A program made the translations under genes and the position numbers. This document shows, one piece after another, positions 52,957 to 64,000 of a DNA stretch of 64,000 bases. Every line of letters begins with the position of its first letter. The stretch's first letter is position 1. The notes beneath the pieces are model-generated. The model ran no database searches. It was given only the letters and a program-made list of their open reading frames with translations, and had not been told where the DNA came from. The stretch comes from Mytilus galloprovincialis. Lineage: Eukaryota; Mollusca; Bivalvia; Mytilida; Mytilidae. The stretch covers positions 48,417,535 through 48,481,534 of the forward strand of contig NC_134843.1 in NCBI RefSeq assembly GCF_965363235.1. Direction: 5' to 3'.

Positions 52957-54530
52957 CTGAAAAAAATACAAACAATGTAATTACCAGAAGGTGCCAAAAT
53001 AAACCAAGTTGTAAAGGAAGTTTGAGAAGTACTCCAAAGGTAATAATTGAAGTGGGTATCAGGTTGTTCCATCTCCAAAATTATACGGCCCCAAGTTGAT
53101 CCAGCCCAAAGTCGACATGTCCGATGTCGATCCGTCCCCGTAATAAAATAGTAATGAATATTTTATAGTATTTACATGTAGAAAGTGTGAACAGGCTAAA
53201 CTGCATACTTTGGGGCAATTTAATTCTGTGTTATCTGTTATTCTGAGAATATATTTGCTGTTTGATGTTATTGTCTTATTCCTTGTTAGCTGTTATAGGA
53301 CTTTATATTTTGTTATCTGTTTAATACTGTGAGATAGTTTTCCCTGTTTTAACTTTTATTAAACATTGGAATTAATGTTAGCATTTTGACAGGCAATCTT
53401 AAGTAGAAATTGAAAATTATTGAACATTGGGGTTTTACCGCTGTTAATATTTTGGTCTTTTATTCGGAAAAGGAATACATTAACATACACATTTCAGATC
53501 ATCACCTAATCATATTAAAATCACTCTGGTTAAGAACCATTCCAGTATATCTTATCATTATACAAAGTCCTTTGTTTTATCATGACATACCTGTGGTTAG
53601 GCACTTTAGATGCATGCACAAATATTTTTTTGTTTAAAAATTATACCAACATTATCTGCAGATGCATGTGAATTCAATCAGCAATGATCTTTAATTAAAA
53701 AATGTCATTTGTACGCTAGTCTATCATCCTTAAGTGAATGGAGTATAGGATAGAATTGTATGTAGATTAATTATACTATCATTATCCATCTTACATAAAA
53801 ACTAGAACTTTGGTTCAGATAATTTCACTTATATCAACAAATACTTGAAATCTGACATATTTTTTTTATAAGCTTTCAAATAATTTCTACTCAGTCTTCA
53901 TCCAAAGTGGGCTGTTTGTTTTGCTGTGTAGGATATAAAACAAACAATTATTAACTGTTTACCACTGGGTCACCTTATAAAATATTTTTTTATATTGGGG
54001 TCAGATCGACTTTATACAATGGACTAGGTCGTCGTATATTGACATCAAAGGATTGAAGTGAGCTGTACACTGTTTCCTTCACTGTATGAATATTGTATAT
54101 TAAACATATATGCTCTATGCTCATTTTAAGATGGGTATAGGCATTATTTGTCAATATCTATATACCTAGCTTATAATAATTTAGAATTGAGGTGCCAAAA
54201 TGTTATAGAAAATCAACCGTTTCACAATATCAAAATTTGAAAAAGCTCCAAAACAAATGTTCACTTTGATGTGCAGAATTTTCCAAAACACAGCTTCGGT
54301 TAGTGCCAATCAGGTCAGGTGCAGCCCATGTTTTATTGGAAATAGGACATGCATGCTATGGCTTTGTTTGTTGACATCACATTAAAATGTGTTACAGAGT
54401 TAGCCATATCAAAGGGAAACTCAAGTGTTTGATAATTTAACCCCTTTCTGCAGAAACAAAAAAACAAAGAACACAGGCAAATATCTTTAAGTTTTAATTT
54501 TCCAAAACAAAAAAATGCTATGAATATTAT
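52957..54530. other. Upstream region of the Kelch-like gene
   Basis: It should contain the remaining 5' UTR exon and promoter of the Kelch-like gene, but neither can be located by eye. A short TCGACAT/ATGTCGA palindrome lies at about 53113-53131. Otherwise unremarkable AT-rich sequence. Confidence 0.4.
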
Positions 54531-54780
54531 TTAGTGGGTCTCATTGGGGTCTAAGCGTGACGCGGGATTGCCGATTTTTTGTAAGCGTGACACGTGAAAG
54601 TCAAATTATTGTGTTGTGAAAACGGGAAATGAGGTCATGCGGGACCCAGAAATGACAAAAAAATGAGAATTGCTTACGTACATAGTGTAAGCGGGATACG
54701 GGAATCCGACAAAACAGTAATCGGGATCCGGAATCGGAACCCCCCAATGAGACCCCTAAGTAAGTAAGTAAGTAAGTAAA
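54531..54780. mobile_element. MITE-like element followed by (TAAG)n
   Basis: Ends are inverted copies (TTAGTGGGTCTCATTGGGG on the left; CCCCAATGAGACCCCTAAG on the right), about 230 bp apart. The interior is G-rich and contains repeated AAGCG(T/G)GA(C/T)(A/G)CG(G/T)GA words. A short TAAG microsatellite (54757-54780) abuts the right end. Confidence 0.7.
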
Positions 54781-55578
54781 ACTTTATTTGGCATATTGAC
54801 AAACAATACAAACATATTTATCTAGGTCATGATTCATGAAGCTATGCCTTAAAAATGTTTCAAGATGCATAGGTTAGCCTGCACTCAGTGTAAGTTTTGT
54901 TGTGTAATGGAAGCAATCTCAGAAAAACAAAAGGTCAGGATGAACCTGTTCTAAACCTTATCTTGAACTGAAGAGGTGTAGAAATATAAATTTTGGTGAG
55001 AGCATCAGATAGAGGCAACATAAAAAGGATATATGGTATCCTCTGTTTTTCTATTTTAGTATTTGTGCTGATATCAAGTTGAAGACATTTAAAATGTATA
55101 GGGATTTCTTACATTACTTGTTGTACACTTGGCTCTTAAATGCAACTGTCGTTAAAAGTCAATTATCAGCTGTCAAAATAAAAATACAAACATAAACAAT
55201 TTTTTGATAGTGCTAAATAATGACTTACAAATCCGTACATATTATTTTTTATAGATCTTTTTCCATGCACTTATGTTAAAGCTATTTGATAATATTTTTT
55301 GTGGTTTAAAGTTTAAAATATTTACATTATTGAAAAAAAAGAAAATTAGGTTAAATAAGTATGTATAAAATGAATTATCTAAATATGCACAGTTCCATAA
55401 TTTTGGTTCTTCCTATAAACAACATCAAGAAGAACGATAACTCAGTTGAAAATTCGGCATACAAAAAGTCCTAAAAGACCTGAATTAGGAAGTGTTCCTG
55501 AAGGACTGCAGACCGCCAGTAAATATTACGTTTTTTTTTTATTGAATAAGTGGGTAACAGGTAAATTAAATCAACACT
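54781..55578. other. Intergenic DNA, nothing recognised
   Basis: AT-rich sequence between two DNA elements. No exon or RNA gene seen. Confidence 0.45.
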
Positions 55579-55801
55579 TTTAGTTTTGGCACTGGCTACG
55601 GTTACATGGAAATGTAACAATAATAAAAATATTATTGTTACATTGGAGACTAATTGACGGAATGCAAAGTTGGGCGAGGAACCGATTAATTACAAATGTA
55701 ATAATAATTACTGAGGCTACGGTTACATTACGTTATTGTTACATGAACTTGAAACAGCAATGTACGCTAGCTAGATTGATTAAACTTAAAAATCTTCTAT
55801 A

Positions 55802-57475
55802 ACGTAACGGTACCCAAATTGCACCGAGTACCCAAATTGCACCTATTTATCAAAAATAGCAGCGAAAATCTAACAAGATTTCCTAGAGACTAAAAAAATG
55901 GTATTTTTATGATTTGAAACTATGCACGTCTTTCAACATAGGTAAAAATATTTAGATATACACAAAACGTTTACAATATTTATCAACAGATGAAGTGTTT
56001 ACTGAAAAAGCAAAATGTACCAGGCCTCTACATTAACATTTTTTTTAACTTGTCCCTTCGGACAAGTGGCAAGAAAATCAACTTGTCCGAACTCTTAACT
56101 CACTTGTCCGAATTCATAATTGAAAATCTAACATATTGATGATTTATGCAATAATAACACTTGGGCTTTGATTGTACCTAATAAAAAGAGCATTTTGTAA
56201 TGTTATATGAATACCACATCAAAATACATTTCATTATTTCAGAGTGAAAGTTTTTTTGCAAGACTGTGTTCTCTGACTCAATGTCACTATCATTTGTCAA
56301 TCATTAAATCATCATTTCTTCCCAAACCACTACGTTCCCCTATGGACCTATTCATTCTTTAGTAGTGGTATGGGTTAAACCAAGGATGTATATACACCTG
56401 GCCACCGTGAACATGTATATGAGTAAACCTTTTTAATTTATTGATGATGTCAAAACAAGCTTTTACAATTTATTTTGATTTGTATATACATTGATATATG
56501 ATCATGAAGTACATACACATTTCACTAAAAAATCTGCCTTTTTAGATTTTTTTTTTTTTTTCATCTTAAATTTTTATTTCAGATCTTATCAAATAAAACC
56601 TCTTTTAATGTATTGTTATGCATAAAAGCAAAATCAAATGAAACATACTTTAATTAACTATTTTAAAGTTTAGGTAAAACTCCATATGGAGGTGCAGGTG
56701 CTCCTAATTCAAGGAAGCTTATACATGTACTAAGAAGATACATTAACATTGGTTTCTTTCCCCTTACTTATATCCCCCTGGTCAATGGCTGCCAGCATGT
56801 TCAAATAATCCAAATCAAGAGACATATTATACAAGTTTTATATGTCTCTGGTTCAATCAATGAATAATTATTTCATTTAGTATGATCAATAAACAATCAT
56901 TCATATTTTTGGGAATGTATATGTCTTGAATTTGATCTATTTTTATCTGACCTTGATTTTTCACTTGTCCCATCGGACAAGTAGTATGGTGAATCTACTT
57001 GCCCGACACCTGTGTCCACTTGTCCCGGACAATCGGACAAACGTTAATGTCGAGCCCTGTGTACTGAAACGTCGTCATGCGACGTCATCAAAACGTCATC
57101 TTTTTAAAATTAACAAATACAATACGTTTCAAGTATCCATTTCTAAATAAATGAAGAGTAAGCATGGACAAATATCCAATTGTTCAAAATATTTGAAAAA
57201 AATAAACAAAAGCTCTGTTATTCGACTTTTGACGATGCGAATTTAGCATGGATGCAATTTGGGTACTCCTCATTACAAAATCTGGATTGGTTTGGAGGTA
57301 TGTTCAGACCAATTTTTCTATGATTCCTTATGGATTGAAAATCAAATTGGTGTACCTTTATAATAAAGAAGGATACGGCTACAAAATAAACACAAAATGG
57401 AAATTTTTGTCTTGATCATAAAAAAACTTAGTTGAAAAAACTGTCAAAATAGGTGCAATTTGGGTACCGTCACGT
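55802..57475. mobile_element. Nested inverted-repeat element with TA flanks
   Basis: The ends are inverted copies, ACGTAACGGTACCCAAATTG and its near complement CAATTTGGGTACCGTCACGT, each directly bordered by TA (55800-55801 and 57476-57477). The words TACCCAAATTGCACC repeat just inside the left end, and GCAATTTGGGTACT occurs again near 57256. TA flanks suggest Tc1/mariner-type insertion, but no transposase is visible. Confidence 0.62.
56020..57060. repeat. Innermost inverted repeat rich in ACTTGTCCGA
   Basis: The left arm (about 56020-56115) and right arm (about 56950-57060) are diverged inverted copies: CAGGCCTCTACATTAACATT versus complement CAGGGCTCGACATTAACGTT. Each is followed by several ACTTGTCC(G/C)(A/G) words. 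The interior is AT-rich with no coding evidence. Confidence 0.55.
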
Positions 57476-57917
57476 TAGTTGTATTGCTTCATTCTTTCAT
57501 ATGTACCGTACTAAACAATACTTGTAATTTAATACTGATAAATAATAAAATATTATTATTCAACAAATGGTGTACAACTTGAATAGTTTTACTACGTATT
57601 AATGGTTTTGTTGTTCTTAAAGATACTACTCAAGATTAGGAGTGTGACTGTCAAAGGCGAAAAATATAGTTCAATGGTTTCACTTTTTTAAAGTATTTAA
57701 CTGCACACCTACTCTTATTACTGTCATTATACTTTGGACCAATTTTGTTTATGGTGAAAAAAATAAAACTTTGGATGCGTTTTAAACGAAACTGAAACAA
57801 TATCAAGACATCCATTTCATACAGCTTTATAACTTGACGCAAATTGATAATCAAAAGCAAAGTTTGCTAACTGTAACTTAAATACTAAGAAATTATGTAT
57901 GTACACGTATCCGGACA

Positions 57918-58090
57918 TAGGCGGATCCAGGGGGGGGGGGGGGGGGGGGCGCGGGCCCCCCCTTTCGTGGGAAAAATTTGGTTGATTATATAGGGAATCA
58001 TTGAAGCATGACTGGAGCGGGCCCCCTCTTAGGTCAGTCAGCACCCCCCCCCCCCTCCCCTTAGGAAAAGTTCTAAATCCGCCACTGGTG
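57918..58090. mobile_element. Small MITE with G-run and C-run
   Basis: Ends TAGGCGGATCCAG and CTAAATCCGCCACTG are inverted relatives. Inside are a long G homopolymer (from about 57930) followed by GCGCGGGCCCCCCC, and a C-run near 58044. It lies between the inner and outer right arms of the surrounding element. The open frame rich in proline across it is an artefact of the C/G runs. Confidence 0.6.
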
Positions 58091-58564
58091 GAGGACGTAA
58101 TTTCGTTCATCAAAAATGTGTCGGACTTTAAAAACAACTTACTGGATTTGTAGAAATTGTCATTGTAAATAAAAAATTACAGTAAATAAATTGTATGTTA
58201 TAAATGTATGTAATAAATGTCCTCAACTTTTATTATTTAGTACATATTACTAGTCCCATCGTACATTGCTTTTTTTCATGTAACAATAACGCAATGTAAC
58301 CGTAGCCTCAATAATTATTGTTACATTCGTAATTAAACAGGTCCTTACCCAACCATGCATTCTGGCATTTAGTCTCCAATGTAACAATAATATTTTTATT
58401 ATTGTTACATTTCCATGTAACCGTAGCCAGTGCCTTTAGTTTTTGTATAGTTCAACATGAATATTAGTTGCCTCTACAACTTTATTATTTCCTTTCGTCT
58501 TTTTCCAAGACTTTTCTTCATTGAACAGTTGAATGATAAGGTACTACATGTATGTCTATGAGTT

Positions 58565-58660
58565 AAGTTCCTGATAGTCTATTTTAAGTTTTTGCTGTGT
58601 TGTCTTCCCTAGTCCAAATTATAGATGTCTTGACAGGACATTTTAATTTTTTGCTGAGAT
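58565..58660. repeat. Degenerate tandem units, left outlier
   Basis: One to two units of TTTGCTGTG(T/A)(T/C)GTCTTCCCTAG type, matching the array at 60530-61040 on the other side of the BEL/Pao remnant. Confidence 0.5.
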
Positions 58661-58985
58661 CTCGTGATCATATATTTGTAGAAATGCGTTGTGTTATAAA
58701 GTGAGAAAAGGACGTCTATGCAAATGAATGATTTAATGCTGGAATACAATGACATTAACACATAGCAACCAGGACGTTACATATAGAGAGCGCTAACACA
58801 TATAGATACATGTATGATTTCTGCATACTGTGATTGTCTCTATTTATCCTCGACATACTCGGGCCGCGAGTTTGTGCAATTTAAGTCTCAATGAGCAATT
58901 TATCCAAATTAAGAAAATTATTTATAAATGAAAAGAAAGGAAATATTTGAAACTTTAAAGTCTATGAATCACATACATATATATA

Positions 58986-60500
58986 TCATATATATAAAAC
59001 TATCTCTGAATCAAGTTGCGATTGAAAATTGTTCTTAATTATAATAAAAGACTGATTTTGGTTTTGTAAACAAACACTCCTTCTATGTATTTGAGATTTA
59101 TCACCATGATCACTGTCATTAGAATTTATCTCTTTTGGGTACAATTTGATGATTGCTCTATTCATAAGTCCAAATTTTGTACACACTATTGCTGATCTCA
59201 CCAAACTGTCTCCACCACGCACAAGGTCCTCGATGATACCAATGTTCTCTACAGTTCTAGGCGAGTCATCATTAATATGTACTATGTCCCCGGTCTTTAT
59301 CCTCTGTTGATTATTTCCACTGGCTCTGTGGAATTCACGTAGTGATGTTATACGTAGAAGCATTGTCAGATATCATAATTTTCGGTACAGATCGACGGCT
59401 AACAAATCTGCTAAAAGCTAATAAAAATGAATGTGTCATTAAATCCTGAACTAACTCAATGTGAACAGCTCTGGTTGAGGCGCACGTAAAAAGACATATG
59501 TACGCTTTTGTTTCCTTGTTACCATTTTGTCGTACATGTAACGCTCCTGTGAAATCAACCCTCGTGACGCTGAATGGTGGGTCTTCTCCAAGACGATCCT
59601 TTGGTAGCGGTGGTGGGTCAGGCGCAACATACAGTCGACTTATTATCTTCCTACAGAGAATACAATTCTGTAATGCGGTTTTCACTCATTGTTGGATTTC
59701 GGTATCCAATATGTCTGTTGAATTAACGTAACTGTCCCATTTATTCCACTGGGATTTGGTATTTTGTGTGCGTCCATAATAATCAATGTTGTCAACAGGT
59801 GTTTTGTCCGAAGTAAATAAGGGTATTTCACTGTTTCACATTGTCAATTTTTCCGTCAGAACGTAGTAGTCCTTTTTCGTCAATATATAATCGTAACTGT
59901 CGTACAATAGGTAATCAATTAGTATCCTTTGAAACAATATTTCGGATTTCATTCATGAAAATAGTTTGCTGTACAATCCATATCAACACGAGTGAAGCAT
60001 TTTGAATCTTGTCTACCTCTAAATTTTGGTATTTCCTGTTTTGTGAAAGTGTTCTGCAATTCGTTATAAAGCGCAATAAATAAGACATTATATGAAGCAG
60101 TTTCGGATATCTGCTGAACTTCTCTAAGTTGATGACTTCCTTTACAACTGTGAATCTGTCATCATTTTGTTGAATTTGCCGGTTTATTTCTGTAATTTCA
60201 TTGTCTGTAATTGTTGTCATAGCAACAGAATTTCGATCCAAATGCGGCCATTGTTCTTCATGTGCAAGCCATTTCGGTCCGTTGAACCAAGTTTCATTGT
60301 TCAAAAACTTCGATGAAGACATGCGGCACGTAAGACAGTCAGCAGGGTTACAGTCAGTTGGACAATACCTCCAAGTTTTATTTTCTACAAGTTGTCAGAT
60401 TTCTGTAATTCTATTAGCCAGAAAAGGTTTTTGTATGTTGGACGAATACAACCAACTCAGAACGTTTTGGCTATCACACCAAAATGTCTGACCTAATTTA
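58986..60500 (-). pseudogene. BEL/Pao retrotransposon pol remnant
   Basis: From 60500 downward on the minus strand: an RNase H-like piece (TFWCDSQNVLSWLY) with a stop; the following CNPADCLT and WFNGPKWL; a pre-integrase piece (LRLYIDEKGLLRSDGKIDN, about 59870); the integrase core start (PDPPPLPKDR, VDFTGALHV, SDNASTY, 59685-59356); and a C-terminal DUF5641-like piece (TSLREFHRASGNN, 59345-58986). Frameshifts and stops show it is dead. The integrase breaks off after the second catalytic Asp (SDNASTY) and jumps, in another frame, to the C-terminal domain, so the catalytic Glu part is deleted. No LTRs were identified. Confidence 0.82.
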
Positions 60501-60529
60501 AATGATAATGACTTCTTGAAAAATTATGC

Positions 60530-61040
60530 TATTTTAATTCTTTGCTGTGACGTTTTCCGTAGTCCAAATAATTATGAGGTCTTGTAAAGCTATTTTATTT
60601 TTTTGCTATGTCGTCCAAATACACCTATTCGCTATTCCATGCTGACCTGAGGATCTGTCTCGCTTTTATAACTATTGACATCATACGACAATCACTTTTC
60701 CATTGTGGTGTTAGACATTTTGTTTTATGACATCAAAATTGTACGGGAATCTGTGTGATGTTCAGTAATGGCGGACAAATAGCAATAAGTTGTATTATAA
60801 TGACGTCTTGAAAGGCTCATAAATTTTTGCTGTGAAGTTCCAAGTCAAAATATTAAATTATGAGATCTTGAGAGCCTCTTTAATTTTTTGCTGTGTCATC
60901 TCACCTATTCCAAATAAAAATGACATCTTGAAACAGAAAGGCTATTTTAATTTTTTGCTGTGACGTCTTCCCTAATAATGCTAGTTCAAATATTAATGAT
61001 GTCTTGAAAGGCTATGTGTTTACTGTGACACCTTCCTGTG
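60530..61040. repeat. Degenerate tandem array, units of about 75 bp
   Basis: About six decayed units containing TTTTTTGCTGTG(A/T)CGTCTTCCC and ATGA(C/T)(A/G)TCTTGAAAGGCTAT. A similar unit lies at 58565-58660, so the array brackets the BEL/Pao remnant. Confidence 0.55.
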
Positions 61041-61219
61041 GCCTGGGTCACAGTAAAAAATGGAAATAGCCTAGGTTTCATCATTGTTAAAAATGTCGAT
61101 AAAAAACTCCAGTTATGAAGCCCAAACTCCAGCTGAAAATTTCAAATATCTAGTAGTTACTTGAAAACTCTGTCAAATGTATGCATACATGTTCAACCAC
61201 TGTCACTTGCATTGTTGTG

Positions 61220-61970
61220 TTAGCAATTTTAGAATGTATGTGAGGTCCAAACAGTTTAGGAATTAGGGGCCAAAAAGGGGCCTGACAATGGTGTATGGAT
61301 CTCTCTCAAATTAGACCACAAGTTTCCATACCACAAAGAGATGGTAAGAATTGGCTTTGAGGGGTTATGGCTCAAACCGTTTAGGAATAAGGGGCCAAAA
61401 AGGGGAAAAAAACAAGGGTGTCCTGGTTAATGGACAATCACTTAAATTCAAAACATAATTTAAAAGCAGTGTAAGGTAATTAAGTAATTCAAACACAACA
61501 TTGAAAAAATTGTTGTTTGATTTATCTTCCTTACACTGCTTTTAAATTATGTATAAAGAAATGTTGTATTGTCTTGAGGTGATTAGCTGTCAATTTATTT
61601 TTAGAAGATACTATTTTGAAAATGCTGATTTTTTGTTTGGAAAAGAGTCACAGTGGGGGAGGTTAAAAAATGTCTTCTAATATTATTGTTTTTTTGCCCA
61701 AAAAAAGGAGGGGGCAATTTGCAACAGCTTAGTGTATTGCTCAAAAGCAAAAAATTGAATATCAATTCAAATCACACAACCAATTTAAGTTCTTTGACTA
61801 CAGTTATTCTGTGTCAGAAACCTATTACTACAAATGTATGTGCCAAATAATTAATTACAATCCAAATTTAGACCTGCATCAAGTGCGAATGTTGTGTCCA
61901 TTTTTGCCCCAACTGTTCAGTTGTTGGACCTCAGCGTTCGTATCCAGCTGCGCTCGGCAAAGCAATTTAT
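61220..61970 (-). repeat. B'-variant element
   Basis: Contains AGTTTAGGAATTAGGGGCCA, the hairpin TTTAAAAGCAGTGTAAGG / CCTTACACTGCTTTTAAA (61460-61548), and the head end TGCCCCAACTGTTCAG with GCGTTCGTATCCAGCTGCGC. It lacks the arrays of B. Confidence 0.6.
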
Positions 61971-63210
61971 TTAATTTGAAGTTTCAGTTTTTGAATCACA
62001 TTTACATGCATATGCATACCAAGTAGAGAACAAGATTTTTTTTGGTAGATGGTGGTAAATTTGAATATAATATATATATGACATTGATTGATTGAATTAA
62101 CATAAAAACTTGAAATCTATTGAATTAACATAAAAACTTGAAATCTGTTAAGCTTAATTGATCTCTCAGGTTTTTATTGCAGATGTATGTGACAATAATT
62201 ATAGAGAATGTTTTTGAGTGCATATAAAAGATCAATTGTTTCTATTATATAGATTGTGTTGCTTAACCCAGACACAACAAATATTAGTTTGAGATCTATA
62301 AATTGTCCCTATGTATACATGTGCATTGTATAATTGGAAAATGCATACATGTACAATGAAATTTACCTCCAAAAGTATTATCTTCCCTATATTTTGGACA
62401 GGAAGAACATTACTGGGTTCTTATAGGATGTGGGACACTTGAAGTTTGTTTATAGAATTAAAGAGCAAGATAAAGAGATATGTTTATTACTGAGAAATCA
62501 AATATTGTTTATCTGATGTAATCACATCACAGTAAAATCTATAGATTTGAATGTCTAAAATTTAACCAAAAACAAACCCACATCCTCTTGTTACAACTAA
62601 TGCATAGATGTTTTTACGTGTTATAAATGTTACATTAAGGTAAAGTTATATGTGACCTTGAGTGTTTAATATTTTCCAAAGGTAGGGTTGTTTACAATAA
62701 AAAATAATTAAATAATATAATAAAATAATTAAATAAAATAATTAAATGTAAATCACTGAATTGCAACAGGTACATGTAAGTAATAAGCATAAATATGAAA
62801 ATCTAACCCAATTGAAAAACATGTTATTCTTCATTATTTTGTGTCATTTTGGCTATGCATTGCAGTCCCAAAGGTTATTTACAATTATTTTCTTACAGCT
62901 TTTTTCCCCTTTCAACAAACCAATAAACTAAAATGTTCTTTGTCTTTATGTGGTGTAACATTCATGTAACTTCTGGTAGCTTATTTGTTTTCATGATTTT
63001 TAGCTAATAAAAACTTGATAATAAGAATAATAAGAAAGAGAATTTTTATAATTCCAATTAAAAGACCCCTTGATTGTTAACATGACATTTATAACATTTA
63101 CAGAAATTTCAATATTATTTGATACTATTTCTATATCTCATAAATTGGTGATGTTGTTAGTCTGAACACCCTGAATAAAATGGGCATATAGTAATATCCA
63201 AAACATTTTT
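61971..63210. other. Intergenic DNA, nothing recognised
   Basis: AT-rich. It includes a short direct repeat (TTGAATTAACATAAAAACTTGAAATC twice, about 62093-62148; shown here as the shared unit) and (AATAATTAAAT)-like low complexity at 62700-62750. No gene found. Confidence 0.45.
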
Positions 63211-64000
63211 GTTGAGCCTGCAACTTTTGTTGCAGAAAGCTTAATTGACATAGGGATAGTGATCCGGTGGCGGCGTTAGCTAACTTCTTAAAAGCTTTAT
63301 ATTTTAGAAGGTGGTAGACCTGAATGCTTCATACTTTTTGTCCAGCCTGCAACTTTTGTTGCAGAAAGCTCGACATAGGGATAGTGATTCGGCGGCGGCT
63401 ACGGCGGCGACGGCAGTGTTAGCTAACTTCTTAAAAGGTTTATATTTTAGAAGGTGAAAGACCTGGATGCTTCATACTTTGTATATAGATGCCTCATGTT
63501 ACGAAGTTTCCGTCAGTCACATGTCCAATGTCCTTGACCTCCTTTTCATGGTTCAGTGACCACTTGAAAAAAAAAGTTCAAAATATTTGTAATGTTGAAT
63601 TCTCTCTTATTATAAGTAATAGGATAATTATATTTGGTATGTGCGTACCTTGCAAGGTCCTCATGCCCGTCAGACAATTTTCACTTGACCTCGACCTCAT
63701 TTCATGGATCAGTAAACAAGGTTAAGTTTTGGTGGTCAAGTCCATATCTCAGATACTATAAGTAATAGGGCTAGTATACTGTATATTTGGTGTATGGAAG
63801 GACTGGAAGGTGTACATGTCCAACTGGCAGGTGTCATCTGACCTTGACCTCATTTTCATGGTTCAGTGGTTATAGTTAAGTTTTTGTGTTTTGGTCTGTT
63901 TTTCTCATACTTTATGCAATAGGTCTACTATATTTGTTGTATGGAATGGTTGTAAGGTGTACATGTCTAGCGGGCAGATGTCATCTGACCTTCACCTCAT
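63211..64000 (+). repeat. E-type element, truncated copy plus second copy running off the window
   Basis: A first start (GAGCCTGCAACTTTTGTTGC) at 63211 runs only to about 63339. A second, complete start follows at 63340, with the GGCGGC/TACGGC run and the CTTGACCTC...TTCATGGTTCAG units, continuing past 64000. Closely similar to 36030-37133. The frame at 63489-63725 is an artefact of the units. Confidence 0.7.

Larger units (their letters stand above)
55588..58434. mobile_element. DNA element with 158 bp TIRs and 9 bp target duplication
   Basis: The left arm (55588-55745) and right arm (58276-58434) are inverted copies starting GGCACTGGCTACGGTTACAT. Each arm contains its own palindrome (TGTAACAATAAT...ATTATTGTTACA). 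Both sides are flanked by TTTAGTTTT (55579-55587 and 58435-58443). Long TIRs with a 9 bp duplication fit Mutator-like (MULE) elements by established family traits. No transposase was recognised, so it is non-autonomous. It contains further elements at 55802-57475, 56020-57060 and 57918-58090. Confidence 0.75.

Noticed and set aside
57817..58137. Proline/glycine-rich 106-codon minus-strand frame
   Set aside because: Produced by the G and C homopolymers of a MITE; these runs may also be of uncertain length in the assembly.

Overview
This window looks like nuclear DNA of a marine bivalve, most likely a mussel (Mytilidae). It is AT-rich, its genes are split by GT-AG introns, and it is packed with dispersed repeats of the kinds common in mussel genomes: long tandem-unit elements, palindromic MITE-like elements, tRNA-derived SINEs, BEL/Pao and reverse-transcriptase remnants. 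The species call is inference from sequence character, not from a search.

Three protein-coding genes can be reconstructed. (1) Bases 1464-19135, minus strand: a 13-exon ankyrin-repeat gene of about 406 residues in which every intron is phase 0. It was assembled here from exons mostly too short to stand out alone. (2) Bases 30459-33387, plus strand: a three-exon DIPK1/FAM69-type divergent protein kinase of 423 residues, an ER or Golgi type II membrane protein. (3) Bases 50281-52909, minus strand: a two-exon Kelch-like (BTB-BACK-Kelch) CUL3 adaptor of 592 residues. They show no shared pathway and are simply neighbours.

The rest is repeat and intergenic DNA. One large family, called 'B' here, has a body made of three tandem arrays and ends carrying TATACGACC/GGTCGTATA. 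It occurs at 5911-8347, 16705-18562, 26655-27080, 35075-39257 and 44915-46340; a related variant B' occurs at 34320-34690, 46340-47880 and 61220-61970. Other elements have landed inside copies of it. The copy at 35075-39257 carries two insertions. The B' copy at 46340-47880 carries a roughly 390 bp unit with 69 bp direct repeats, one of which contains a complete type I hammerhead ribozyme (47042-47085); this is the most interesting non-coding signal in the window. Other notable structures are a putative solo LTR (2372-3488, TG...CA with a 4 bp target duplication), a 650 bp foldback element (21247-21900), a nest of inverted-repeat elements (55588-58434, outer 158 bp TIRs and 9 bp target duplication), a decayed BEL/Pao pol with an internal deletion in its integrase (58986-60500), and two related roughly 1 kb non-coding blocks on either side of the DIPK1 gene (27412-28345 and 39964-40950).
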